A stretch of 64,000 nt of DNA from Trametes villosa (taxonomy: Eukaryota; Basidiomycota; Agaricomycetes; Polyporales; Polyporaceae): NCBI GenBank assembly GCA_002964805.2, contig PUDQ02000003.1, positions 3,038,001 to 3,102,000 on the forward strand. The letters are read 5' to 3'. Under the pieces are notes generated by a model. It was not told the DNA's origin, did no database searches, and saw only the letters and a program-made list of their open reading frames with translations. How positions within the stretch are numbered: the first letter of the stretch is position 1; each line of letters begins with the position of its first letter. Positions 22,161 to 33,547 of this stretch are shown in pieces. The translations under genes were made by a program, and so were the position numbers.

Positions 22161-22231
22161 TCCGACACGGGGAATCGAACCCCGGGCTATCGCGTGAGAG
22201 GCGATAATGTTAGCCACTACACCATATCGGA
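22161..22231 (-). tRNA. tRNA-Glu (CTC), second copy
   Basis: Read on the minus strand the 71 nt are identical to the tRNA at 7416-7486, including anticodon loop CTCTCAC. A run of six T follows the 3' end on the transcribed strand (GCTTTTTTAG), serving as Pol III terminator. The flanks are unrelated to those of the first copy. Confidence 0.95.
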
Positions 22232-23252
22232 CTGAAAGGCTCATTCCAGTTTACATCCTTATCCCTTTTCTGCTTGCGTCACTGCGGGGAGCCGCGCACA
22301 CGAGCGATCGGTCCCTGGCGGGCGTCGGCGTTCGGTTCACGCCGCGGCGATCGAGCGGCCCTTCTAGAAAAGGCGCGGAACCGCCGGAGCGCCCACCCGC
22401 CCCTGCCCCACGCCCCGCCTCCAACCCGCAGCCCGGGTGGCGGGGCAGGAAACATGTGCGATACGACTCCCGGGCGCGGAGTCACAGGAGTCAGGACGTG
22501 CATGGTGCGACTCGCAGAGAGAGACGAGGGCGCATGATGTGCTGGGCTGTACTCGCTCGGGTCTGGGGCGGGCGACCTGGGACTGGAGACCGAGGATTGG
22601 GAATATGGGGTCGGAGGGAATGCGTCACTGTCAGACGACGTGAATGTTTCATGAATCATGAATCATGGTCCGCGGTCGTGGTCAGCGGGGGGTGCACATG
22701 GGTCTGGGGCCGGCGGCGCAATGAATCTCAGCCCGGAGGCCAGGGTCGTGCATCGCGCTGACGGTGGCCCCGGATGATGCAGATGGGGCTAGGGAGGATG
22801 ACCGGATGCTCACATCCCGCGTCGGCGCTCGAGTGGTCGGTCTGCGTTCGCATCCGACTGACCAAGCCCGGGAGAGGGATGCAAGAAGAGGCAGTCGATT
22901 ACAGCTCCCGTGAGCGATTCACTTGTACAGTCAAGTCAACGATAGACAGTCCGTGTGTATGTGGAGGGGTCTAGAATTAGTTACGGCTTACGACGACAAC
23001 ACCGAGGGGAGAAAGAAACGAGAGTAATCAGAGAGAGAGAAGGAATGAGAGAATAAATCAGGATTGGTGGTGTCAGATGTGCAGTGCGGTGTTCTACAAT
23101 GTGTGCAGCGATGCGAGAAGAGGGGGAGGAGAGGAGAGCGCGACGCGGGGACCGAGTATTCATGAGTGGCAGAAACGTGGGCGGGGCGTGCGGATTACCG
23201 GGTGTATGTGCAGTACGGTCGTGAGGGGACGATGCGAGAGGAAACGGAACGA

Positions 23253-23284
23253 GTGAGGTGAGGTGAGGTGAGGTGAGGCGAGGC
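23253..23284. repeat. Pentanucleotide repeat (GTGAG)n
   Basis: Five perfect GTGAG units are followed by degenerate GCGAG/GCGG units. They lie downstream of the minus-strand gene ending at 23484. Confidence 0.9.
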
Positions 23285-23303
23285 GGAGAGGGGACGATGG
23301 ATA

Positions 23304-23332
23304 ATGATGATGATGATGATGATGATGATGAT
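23304..23332. repeat. Trinucleotide microsatellite (ATG)n / (CAT)n
   Basis: Nearly ten perfect ATG units form an uninterrupted run of 29 nt. It makes poly-Met, poly-Asp or poly-His in chance frames, none of which is a gene. Confidence 0.95.
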
Positions 23333-23483
23333 AGCAAGTGTAGACGAGCGAATGCGAGTGACCAGAAGACAAGGAAAAGGAGCGTGTGTCGTCCAAGCCC
23401 GGAGAAACAACGCAAGACCGACCGGATACCCCAAGAACCCTTCCCCTGCGCCCTCCACTTCCCCTCCAGACGATCCGCGGGAA

Positions 23484-24212
23484 TCACGCTGCGGCCGCGA
23501 CGAGCTGCGAGAGCCCGCTCTTGACGTAGACGTGTTCCTGGCCCGACAGTCGTCTGCGGAGGTAGACCCCGAGCGGGCGGCCGGACCCGCGGTTGAGCAG
23601 CGCGCTCGCGACGAGCCGTCCGCGGATGTCGCGTGCGCTGGGCACGCTCGTGCGCACAAGCCCCGGGGGCGCGCTGATGCCCGTCGCTGCCTCCATCCTT
23701 GTACTGCTGGCTCGTGGTGCAGGAGCCGCGGGGATGGTGTACGTCGAGACCTGCGTGCGCGCGGAGAGGTCGAGCGGCTCGGGGGCGTCCGCGAACGGGT
23801 CCTCGATGGTCGGGATCTCGATGACGGTCGCGCTGGGGGTGGGCGTGCGCGGGGCCGGGGCGGTGCGTTCTGCGGGTACCGGCGGGGGAGGGGGTGCGCG
23901 GCGGGTGGGTGTCGGCGCGGACGAGAAGGAGAGCGACGTCCGCCGGGGACGGCTGCCCGCGGCTGACGAGGGGCCCATGATGCTCGGGGCTGACGACGCG
24001 GAGGCGGGGGCGGTGCGGCTGACGGCGGCGGGGCTGCTTGCGCCTGGGACGGCGCGGAAGGGGCGGGCGCGGGGGGCGCAGACGTTGGGGATGCGGGTGA
24101 AGGAGTTCGCCTGGGCGGGGTTGATGGCGAGCTGGGGCATGGAGGGCGCGAAGCAGGACGGTGCGCCGAACGCGCCGTGGATGGTGTGGATGCGGTGCGA
24201 GGAGATGGCCAT
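23484..24212 (-). CDS. Low-complexity protein with conserved-looking tail, 242 aa
   Basis: A single-exon minus-strand frame encodes 242 residues rich in Pro, Ala and Ser, with predicted disorder from about 40 to 185. The acidic patch IEIPTIEDPFADAPEPLDLS resembles a short linear binding motif. The C-terminal 40 residues are ordered-looking and basic: LVASALLNRGSGRPLGVYLR, then YVKSGLSQLV. That tail pattern is familiar from small uncharacterised Agaricomycete proteins, but I cannot name a function. A TATA-like ATATAAG on the minus strand lies about 240 bp upstream. Codon bias matches the neighbouring genes, which supports real coding. No membrane segment or signal peptide is seen. Confidence 0.65.
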   Translation of the reverse strand: MAISSHRIHTIHGAFGAPSCFAPSMPQLAINPAQANSFTRIPNVCAPRARPFRAVPGASSPAAVSRTAPASASSAPSIMGPSSAAGSRPRRTSLSFSSAPTPTRRAPPPPPVPAERTAPAPRTPTPSATVIEIPTIEDPFADAPEPLDLSARTQVSTYTIPAAPAPRASSTRMEAATGISAPPGLVRTSVPSARDIRGRLVASALLNRGSGRPLGVYLRRRLSGQEHVYVKSGLSQLVAAAA

Positions 24213-27209
24213 AGTAGAGTGTATGTGGATGCGTATGTGTGCGAGTGCGGGTTTGGGTGCTGGAGCTCAGGGGTGCGAGGGGGTGATTAGTGGCGGGCGA
24301 GTTGAGGTACTTCTTGAGTTCGATGGGGTTGCGAGGACGCGAGAGAGAGCCTGAGAGCAGCAGCGAGAGCGGGGGCGGGTCGGACGACGGGGACGATGAG
24401 CTGAGACGAGTGAGCTGAGGAGGGATGGAGCCTGGGCGGGGGCTATACTTATATTCGGACGGCGAGTCGGAAGGAAAACAAAAGGGCGGGGCGAGGGGAT
24501 CGCTTCCAACCGACTCGCCGGCGTCCCCCTCGACAGCCGGGCGGTGCTCGTCCCTCCCAAATCGGGCGCCGGCTGATCCCGCCTGGCCGGCTGGGGGAGT
24601 CGCGTGCCCATCGACAGGGCGACGGTGACGCTCCCGGCGTCGTTGACAGAACCCTCGCCCGCCCGCTCGCTACCCTCTGCCGACAACGACAGCTGCTCTC
24701 GGAACAAAACCTCTCTTCCCCTTCCGGCCTCCAATCGCGACAACCGACCATTGTCTCCTTGGAATGGTGTCTGCCTGCTCCCAGATTCCTCTGCAGCGTC
24801 GTGGTGGCCGTTATCCCGGTAGCTTGACGCTAGTGCGTGCTGTGGACACCGCCGGTGCAACTCTTCTCCAGCTCGCTCCCCCTGCACACGCGAAACGCAA
24901 ATGCTCCGCCTCAAGCCAAGGAGGCCGGCGGCGGCACATCCAGACTCGGACGGCCGCTCCCATTCCAATCGAACCGCTCCACTCTTCTCGCCCTGGTCTT
25001 CGCGTCCTGTCTGTGCAGGCGGTGCTCCTCGTATCGTGTCCTTCACAGATAGCGCGCCGCCACTTTGACGGGTCCGTGTTCGGTCCACGGACACACGTCG
25101 CCTTCTCTCGAGATTGCGGGCCCTCTAGTCGGACGCTGGTACTTCTGCGGCTCAGTACGGTTTGATATCGGCCGGCTTCCTGGCCACTCCTAGCGGCGCT
25201 GTCACCGTGAAGCACATCCCCTCTCGCCGCCACGTCCAACGCTCTCTAGATCTCCTCGGACCCCCAGCGGCCGTCGAACGCGGATAGCTCAGCCATGCCA
25301 GCAGACACGAACCTCCCAGGCGCAGGCCGATCCGCCGTATGTGGACCGGCTTCCGCGGTCAGCTGGCCGCCCTTCCTGTGCGGCGTGTGTATCCGCCCAG
25401 CTGCTTCGCGCCGCTCGGGCCCTTTCTCGCACATCCCCTCTTCCTCAACCTGTCCGCTGCCGTACCCTGCGGCAGCCCTGCCCAGCTTGACCTCTTTGGG
25501 CCGCTCCCCCCACCCCACTGAGGCTCCCATCGCTTGGAGCGGTCGGGCCGTGCAATCGTACCACGTCCTGCGCCAACTTTGTTTTGCGGCGGTCCATTCA
25601 TTTCGCAGAGAGCCCGGGCAACGCAGGTAAGTTCGGGGAGAACTATGCAGGGGGGAGGGGTCGCACCGGAGCGATTCGACATTGTACCCGTACGTACCAC
25701 TGTTCGCGAACCGCGCTCGTCTCCTGTTCGCCGCCTTTGTGAACTGTGGACGGCGCCGCCCTACAATGAAATGACAAGGAAGCTTCTTCTCCTGCCGCCT
25801 ATCGCCGTCTACTTCCCCCGTGCGCGCGGGCAGTTGCCATATCCGCCGCGTTGCAATGTCCCCCGACTCCCCCTTTTGTCCCAGTTGGCAGTCTCCCTCG
25901 CCGCAGCGGCCGCGGCCATCGCGGCGCGCCGGAGCTGAGTTCGCGGAGTGCGCATACAGCCGCGCGCCGACTGAGGACTGCCAAGGAGATGCGGGCGGGC
26001 GGGGACACGCGGCCGCTGCGGCCTGCGCGGTGTTGCGTTCGCGCTGACGGTGTGGTAGATCTAGGGCGACGCGGAGTCTGTAGGATCTTGGATCGAAGCC
26101 CGGGGACGATCCTGCTTCCTCGGCGGGCCGTTCTGGAGCTGCTCGAGCCCGTTCCGCTTCGAGTTCCCTGCCATGTACGCTGTACCGTGTACAGGAGACG
26201 CAGGCTCGCACAGCACAGTACGTACGCTGTACGGCGCGTAGAACAAGGTTGGACGTGGACAGGTCCGAGCTTATCCTTGTGTATATAGGTTCTCCCGGGC
26301 GCGCGGCGTGCTTCCATGGAACGCACCGTAGCTTCGAGCTTGAGCGATCGTATTGTCCCCCTGCACACTGCACAGCCGCCTGCCGACGCTCATTGTGGGC
26401 TGGATATATCCGTTTGCTTCAGCCTTCACTCGAGGTGCGTGGCTGCCACGCGCGCGTGTATGCTGCGCGTTGCCGTCGTGCGCCCGTATTGTCGTGAAGA
26501 GCTGGTGCAACCGGTGAGCGTTGCTGTTGTCAGGGCCCTTGTATTCGTGCTCATGCTTTTCTGCGTGTAGGTCTCCAGGTAGGATGGGGCGAGTTATGCA
26601 CACGAACACAATTGTGCCGCTTCCTACCGGGCCATATGTGCAAGTCGACTGTACCCGACCCCAGCAGCGGGCACTCGATGATATCCCACAGGACGCCCTG
26701 CAGTAGCTTGCTGCGACTAGTACAGCATTCACGTCGGCATATCGCGACGTAATGGATCTTTTCCAGCTTCTGACCGAGGTTAATGGATGTCGCACCTGGG
26801 TACTGGTACAAGGACAGCGGTACGTGGCAGCGCTCCAAGGAGCGGCGTACTTGGCTGACTATAACCGCGTATCACTATCTCCTCAACATCGGCATGGGAG
26901 TGGGCCGAAGTAATTCCCCCTCGCAGCATAGCACAGTTACGAGGCCTTCGGAGGACGAAGGCCACCGCAAGCGTTGAACTTTCGATCCACGCCAACGACA
27001 TGCCACATGCGACAGTCATAGCCACTCACGCCCTTACCTACACCTCAAAGCCGACAAGGGCAATGGAAATCAGCGTTAACCTCGCCCAGCACACCACACT
27101 AAAACTCTCGACCACAGATCAATTCACCCACGACATTATGCAAGCAATACGACTACCCCCCAACCTCCTCCTCACGTCCCCGCGACTGAACGGCAAGCCA
27201 CCAAGCAGC
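24213..27209. other. 3-kb GC-rich region without a convincing gene
   Basis: Several long open frames overlap on both strands (for example 25246-26373 minus and 24267-25094 minus). Their compositions are Arg/Pro-rich, they lack domains, and no consistent splice pattern links them. They look like GC-driven chance frames. A GTATATAG at 26280-26287 precedes a short plus-strand frame, 26316-26570 (84 residues), of unclear reality. The region may hold long UTRs or promoters. Confidence 0.4.
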
Positions 27210-27653
27210 TTAGAGCGAGATGGGCGCGCAGCCGATCGAGACCGCGCCGCCCTGCAAAAGTCATCAGCTACCACTCGCAGCTTGAAGGAGGGAAAGAGCA
27301 CGCACGACGTTGTTGTTCTGGCAGCAAACCGCCTCGGTCTTGCAGGTGCTCCCGCCGGCGCCGACGACGCTGAGGGGCGAGCAGCCAAGGCCGATTGCGC
27401 CCGTCACGTCCTGGACGGCGATGCCCAGGACGCCCAGGAGCGCGGAGCCTGCGGCGGAGCTGGTCTAAGGAGTTGAAAACCCGCGTGTCAGACGTGTGCG
27501 CTATGGACGACTCGACGAGGACTAGGAAAGGTCACGCACGGACTCCATGCTGTTGCAGCACTGGACGGGGCCGGTGCTGCAGGGGGCAGCGGCGGCGGCA
27601 GCAAGGAGTGGGAGCGCAAGGGCGACGGCGACGGTGGAGACACGGGCGAACAT
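27210..27653 (-). CDS. Class I hydrophobin, 104 aa
   Basis: Three exons (27653-27540, 27464-27306, 27251-27210) join in phase 0 to 104 residues. A signal peptide (MFARVSTVAVALALPLLA) is followed by the eight-cysteine pattern: C-x6-CC in CSTGPVQCC, one Cys in GLGCSPLS, C-x5-CC in CKTEAVCC, and the last in IGCAPISL. This C-CC-C-C-CC-C spacing and the two small introns are typical of basidiomycete class I hydrophobins. These are secreted proteins that self-assemble into amphipathic rodlet layers on aerial hyphae and fruit bodies. The mature chain is short. An ATAAAAGG element on the minus strand lies about 140 bp upstream. Confidence 0.96.
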
Positions 27654-29102
27654 CTTGGTATTAGGTTTCGTGAGGTGGAGGGGTAGGGGTATGGGCGTGG
27701 GGGTATGTGTGGGCGAGTGAAGACTGCGAAGGAGAGCTGGGGAGCTGAGAGACGAGTCGTTGACTGCTGGAGACTCTCGCCGCGCGGTGCGTCCTTTTAT
27801 GTGTCCGGCGGGGGTCCGTGCATGCGCATGCGCCCTCCCTCACCCTCTCCACCCGCTCGCCTGTGTCGGGTCGGACGGTCGAGACTGTCAGGGAAGCGAC
27901 AGTGCACATACGCGGCGCGCTGAAACAATTTAGACTTCATGCTTCGCGCGTCGGGTCGGCGCGCGTATCACCGCGCCCACCGCTCTCTTCACCCGCGTGT
28001 GGGGCTGGGAGGGCGCGGCGCGGCGATGATTGGTGGCGGCGAGACCGCGGGCGAGGCGAAGGGCGGGGCGCCCGTACGCGATGTCGTCGTGCATGATCGG
28101 CGTGCGATGCTTATTGTATGAACGCTACTGAACGCACCCGTGCGTCCTAGACGTGCCGTTCTACAGGTGCTCAAGGGAGCTCGAGCGCAAATCGTCCAGA
28201 TATGCAACGCTTTTATTTGGGAACTAGCGGTAGTGTTGCTCAGGTGCACATCGAACCCCGGGGCTCGCACGAGACCACCAAAATACAATGGCCCGCTTAC
28301 AGTGGGTTCGCGATGGCAATGTCATAAACCTTGTACGTACCAGCGTTTTCTTGCAGCGTCTTTGTGAAGGCAAAACTGATCGCCGATCACTCACGTTCGT
28401 AAAGGATGTCTCACAGAGGGAGGAGGAAACCATGCCGTCTCAACGTGCGTTCGACGTCTTGGCCGTCCACTATCGAGGACACAGGCATGCTTAGAGATGG
28501 CATGCACGGTATCTCTTTGAAAGAGCGCCCGTCAAGGAGCAGGGTGTACGCACGTTAGTGTATATGCTCCGCGTAGTCGCTGCTGCATTTGTAGTTTTGT
28601 CGGACACGGCCTAATCGAGTGAGTGTCAAAGCACCCAGCCAGCATCCCTCTGATTGACATGATATACAGTCGCGACAACCGCCGTTACGCGCCTTCGGTG
28701 TATCGAGGAGATAGCAACCTGCCCCCTCGCTGACCGCGCGGCCACCTGATCGCGTCTGGCAAGAGTCGCACAGGGACGAAAATCCGCGATGATATGAGCG
28801 AGAGATGTGAGTAGGGTATACTATACAATGCAAGTACAGAATCAAAGAATGTGGTATGTAAGATAGAAGTACGTAGCCACGCCGCGTGTCAATGCAGCCA
28901 GGTGATCCAGAGAGCCGTGCGATGCACACCCAGAAAGCATATGCAGAGCCTACCCATCTCGCCCGTTATCGTCCGACGTATCGTCAAGTCGTTAATCATA
29001 TGTGTCTCACACCACAGCGAGCCCGTCCGACGCACTGGCGGGACCGCGAGACTGGCCCGGGACGCTTCTAGGGTCGGCCGACACCGCGCGCGCTCGGCCG
29101 CG
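27654..29102. other. Intergenic, hydrophobin promoter side
   Basis: The left third is the hydrophobin promoter. The rest has short frames with no recognisable family. A T-arm-like GGGGTTCGA at about 28252-28262 does not fold into a tRNA. Confidence 0.45.
27793..27800 (-). promoter_or_regulatory. TATA box of the hydrophobin gene
   Basis: ATAAAAGG on the minus strand lies about 140 bp before the ATG at 27653. Hydrophobin genes are strongly and developmentally expressed, which fits a TATA promoter; the assignment is inference. Confidence 0.45.
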
Positions 29103-30907
29103 TCAGCTCTCCTTCCCAGGTCCCGCTGCCGAGCGGGTGGGATTCGTCGGGGTATCCACGGCGCTGGCGTCGTCCCCTTGGGTATTCCGCGACGAGACGC
29201 CACCCTGCTCCATGTCGGTGGGAATCTGCAGCGCGCAGGCCGGCACGTGTGAGCGCGCGTCAGCGGAACACGGGCGGACGGTGCTCACGTCCACGCGGAT
29301 CGGCGTGTTCAGGCTCCAGGGGCCGAAGTTCGAGATCCGGTTCGTGGAGAAGCCGGGCACGGGCCCGTCTTGGAGGTCGGCGCGTCCGTTGCTGGAGGAC
29401 GTAAGATTCGATACCGGGGTGCTTAGTATTTGGGTTATGAGGGTGAGAAGAAAGCGCGTACAGGGTGACGAACAGCGAGATGACGTATAGCTTGCCCAGA
29501 ATTGCCTGGAACGTTAGGTCCCAGTAATTCTTGTCGACCTGGGCCCGCGAGTAATGTCAGAAGGCGTTGCTACTGCAGCGTTCTGGTAGACGTACGAGGG
29601 TGAGATAGGTGAGTACGGTTAGGACCGCGCATATGCAGGGTGGGAGGGCGGCCTCCCAGATCAACACCGTCAGTCGTTTCATTATCTGGGGACTTGGTGA
29701 GTCTCCACAACACGCTAACTTTTCAATAGGAGGTTACCCGACGGAATCTCGACGAGGTGACGTGCTGTTTTGAGCGTGCGAGGAATGCAAGCACTGTAGC
29801 TTTCGTCAGCAGGAATTTGGTGGGAGGGTCCTGGAGGTACATACGAATGCCAGTGACCAGCACGTCAAGCACTGTAGATGTGTGATGGTGAGCCGAGGCA
29901 GCTCGCTCCGCGAGAACACCACCAACCCGCTGAACAAGCCAAACTAAGCACGACTGCGGTCGACACCTGTCAGTCCTGCAATCACACGACATCTCAAGAG
30001 GTACGTACATGTTGGACTAATCTGAGGGGAGTCGAAGGAACGTCAATGGCAATATCGGGATGAGGCGACCAAAGGGGCTCACAGGAACTTTGGGCAAGGG
30101 ACCCGCTTCGACCTCAGCTTCTGGGACGACACCGAAATGGATGTGGAATGTCTGGATGGTGACGATGGTGCTCGAAATCAATTGGGCGAGTAGCAGCGCC
30201 CCAAGTGTTACCTGACATATGTTAGTGTCCCTGCAGAACTTGCGGTCCGAGATCCGAGAAAACGTACGAGAACTGCATAACTCTTGTTGAAGAGCTACAT
30301 CCGGACCCCCGGCGGGAAGATAGTCCATTGAGTACGATTCAATGAGTAAACGTGCATCGGAGGTAGGAGGACTCACCGTCCAGCATCGCCAAATTAGAAA
30401 GCCTTGCACAGGCGTAGCCATAAGGACAGTCTATTGACCGGTGAGTAATGTATAGAAGTAGCTGCTCGGGTTCTGACTCACCGTAGTTGATTGCATCTTG
30501 TCCGCCCAGATGAAGAGCACACTGGCGATCTAATACGGCTGTCAATAGGGTATTCTGTAATACGATGGGACCTGACCGACCCAATTCCCGAAGTCATCTA
30601 CGAAGACATGCCACGCAGAGTAGAAACGTAGACTTGTCTGGAAGCTGGCGTACGCGTAATAGTCGGTCAGAGCTGTGTCACGCGAACACGGTACATCGGC
30701 GCCGGATGAGAACACTCACAATGCGACGATGGTCACGATGGACACCAGTATGCGGACGACATTCCTCTCGCGCTCCGCCCTCTCCCAGAATGTGAGCGAC
30801 TGGTTGATGATGATACCCGCCTGCAGCGCTTCCAGGCTGAGGCTGACAAGCATGGGCCCGAGGTACCGCCCGGGATGTCCTTCCAGGCCAGCCAGCGAAA
30901 GCGGCAT
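29103..30907 (-). CDS. Fungal seven-helix membrane protein, DUF6534-like
   Basis: At least nine exons on the minus strand join into one protein, starting MPLSLAGLEGHPGRYLGPML. Hydrophobic exons follow in order: LVSIVTIVAFFQTSLRFYSA, FGNWIASVLFIWADKMQST, VLMATPVQGFLIWRCWTLF, VTLGALLLAQLISSTIVTIQ, LTVLIWEAALPPCICAVLTV and ILGKLYVISLFVTLNGRADL. The last matches the hallmark KLYxNSLLxTLN-type end of DUF6534 proteins. The cytosolic tail is hydrophilic (DMEQGGVSSRNTQGDDASA). These proteins are expanded in Agaricomycetes; their function is unknown. One 63-nt segment near the 3' end (GTGAGC to CTGCAG) may be an intron or in-frame coding. The exon carrying VLDVLVTGI is less certain. Confidence 0.78.
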
Positions 30908-33547
30908 CGTGGGTAGTCGGCGTCAGTGAGGAGAGGCAGTCAGCTCCGCCAAGTCTGCACAGTGCTTCCTCAGAGCGCGAACGCGTCCAGAGCGCGGAGG
31001 CCAGAGTGGTCTGTCCCGGTGCGGGGAAGGGGCTGATGCGCGAAGACACGGAGAAGGGCGCGCACCTTCGCGCGCGGGGGAATCTATATGTGCGCGGCCG
31101 CGGGAACAGCGGAGCTAAAATTGCACGCGTACGGCGGGCCTGGGGAGTGCACGGGGTGCATGCGCAGGCGGAGACCGTGCGCGCGCGAGTATCCGGGGGC
31201 GATCTGGCGTGTTAGCCGTCGCGGACGCACGGGCGGCGGGTGCGCATTCATTTGGGGCGAGATGGCGACGGATGGTGAGGGGAGCGGAGCCTTGGGCTCG
31301 GCAAACGGTCGGCCTCTATAGCGCTGGCTTCCCCGGCAGGCTCCGTTAAGCTTCTCATATGCGCTTGGTGCGCGCGTTCCTGAGGAGATGGTACGTGATC
31401 CTAAGGCGATATCCTGGTTCGCCCATAGATGAGTACTAGCTAATCTTTTCGGTCGAACTTGCGCCGTTGTGGCATACGAAATGGACGCACAGAGAAACAG
31501 GAGATCTTCATACGGGCTGAGCGAGATATGTCGTGTAGAGCAGGCGGGATGCTGAGTTGGACGGTAAGCTTGTGGTCCCAACTTCTCATGGGAATAAGAT
31601 GGTCACCAGTCCACCTTCTAGGTCAGGCGCTGGGGAAGTTCGCATTGTCGCGCATTCCCTTCACGTAAGCTGCATATATCTTAAACCGGAAGAAACGCGA
31701 CCGCCTTGCGACGGCAAGGGTTGCAAGGGGTGGTCGCCGGACTGTGGGCTCGATCTGGGAGTCCCCACGCATAAGAGCATATCAACGGTTCGTGCGTGCC
31801 TGAAGATACCTCACGTACTTCAACTCACCATGACAGGCCTATCGGGACTCCGGCTATGGCTTCTAGATTTCGGCCGGCTCACGCTCACGCTAGAAAGACG
31901 TAGAGAGCATCAGGGTGCTGAATGACGGCATAGCGTACTGCTACTCACCACCATCAGGTGTATGCGATACCGCCTGCGCCGCCGTCAGCGCTGAGAACCC
32001 GTTTGAATGTGTCGAAGCAATGACGCATACGCAATAGCACCCCAGTCCACCGTAACACCGACTAGGCAGGAGTGAGGACGGTTTCCATGACCGATGCACG
32101 TATGTTAGCCAACTTTGGGTGTTTCGTTGCGTGAGCTGAACGGGACCCTGAGTCGTGCCTGTAAAATGCCATGATTGACTGCTTCCGCTTGACACGACAC
32201 GGTCCCCAAACAAGTCCGTCTGGAACATATCGCTATATCAGTGTCAATCACTCGTACCTTGCGCGATCGACCTACCACGCGTCGGCTGCCCTGGGTGGCA
32301 AGAGCATCGGCATGCACCATATGTGCCCGGGGAGGCACGAAACGCACACCGTCAAGGGAACGACAGCGGGCCCGCCCACGGCCATGCCAACCCCACAGAA
32401 ACGGCGTTGTGGGCGAGGGGACCGGCCGACATATCCAGGCTCACCTGACCTTTACAAAGCTCTGGCCATTCATTGCGGAGAAGCTCGCCGGTGGAAATCG
32501 CCACCAGGCGGACTGTCACGGGCGCCCGTTCTGGAAAACGGCGCATCCACCCGTCGGTTCAATCCCGCCGGATGCGGAGGACCCTTCCCAGGGCTTGCGA
32601 AGAGAAGGTGAGCGAAGCGGGGTGTCCCGCCGCACCGGCGTGATTTAGGCAGAAAGTCGCAGAAGGCAGCACGCGTCGCGGGTCGCAGAGTCGTTGATTC
32701 ACCGGCGGAAATATGTCGCGACGGATTGTGCCGGCCTCTTGGGCAACAGGTCGGTCGCCCAAGAGAGTGGAGGAGGTTCGCACTGTGTGTCGAGTATGCG
32801 ATTGTTACTGAGACGGCAGCCCGCTAGCCCATACCGCTGTTGCGGGTTTCCAGCTAAATGAGCAGTTCGATCGGGGCCCGAGGTCACCGAAAGACACGTC
32901 AGTCGTAGGAAATGACAAAGTAGACCAGTGACTTACCAGTGTAAGCAACCACTGTCGATCCGGGCGACGGTGGGAGTCTCATAGTCAATGTCATCGGAGT
33001 CCCGTCAACCCTCCGCCTCGCCGATCAATACTGAACGAGACAAGACAGTACACTCACGCCACCAGACGTGCGGTACCGATGGCCCCAGTAATCACGGCAT
33101 GCGCCCGGATTTTCTGTTCTGATTACCGTGACTAGCTCGTGCTGGCGGTATTGGGGCGCACGAGCCCAGACCCGGACCTGCTGACCTGATGAGAAGCTTG
33201 CTAAAGCGTCCGTGGAAGGCTTTCCCATGTCCGTGGAATGCCCTACGGAGCGTGCATTGGGAGCTCCACCTTCTCTGCGAGGGGATGCCGACGGCTACCG
33301 AAGAGCGCACTACAGATCTGCACGGTAAAAACCGAGGCGCACTCGATCCAACGATGTTCGTAGGCTATTGCGGCGAAATCGAAAGAGGCGTCGAGAGGCC
33401 CTTCATCTTCCGTCCTGCCAGCCGAGGTGCTCTGTTTCAAGGGTTTCAATGTACAGAAGGCCCAGCGTTCCGTATGGAGAATACATACCGATGTGTACCC
33501 CTTCCTCGATGCGCCCGGCCGCCCCAACCCTTCAACTCCGCCATAAC
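30908..33547. other. Unexplained region with minus-strand splice-like signals
   Basis: Several good 5' splice sites occur on the minus strand (reverse complements of ACTCACG at about 33053, ACTTACC at 32932, GCTCACC at 32440, ACTCACC at 31828 and 31947). They flank protein-like bits such as GPLDASFDFAAIAYEHRWIE, VRVWARAPQYRQHELVTVI and LVAISTGELLRNEWPEL. I could not join them into one frame or recognise a domain. A decayed or highly divergent multi-exon gene is possible. The leftmost part is the promoter of the DUF6534-like gene. Confidence 0.35.

Larger units (their letters stand above)
22232..23483. other. Intergenic, repeats only
   Basis: No convincing gene was found. The stretch is GC-rich at 22.3-22.5 kb and purine-rich at 23.0-23.3 kb. 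It contains the pentanucleotide and trinucleotide repeats listed separately, and the 3' flank of the gene at 23484. Confidence 0.5.

Noticed and set aside
23300..23335. Poly-Met, poly-His or poly-Asp encoding stretch
   Set aside because: It is a trinucleotide microsatellite; the open frames through it have no other support.
24267..25094. 275-codon minus-strand open frame
   Set aside because: Same reasons: composition follows GC content, with no signal, domain or splice support.
25246..26373. 375-codon minus-strand open frame
   Set aside because: Arg/Gly/Ala-rich low-information sequence in GC-rich DNA, overlapped by equally long frames on both strands, with no domain.
28230..28280. T-arm-like GGGGTTCGA sequence on the minus strand
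   Set aside because: No complementary acceptor or anticodon stems can be formed around it, so it is not a tRNA.
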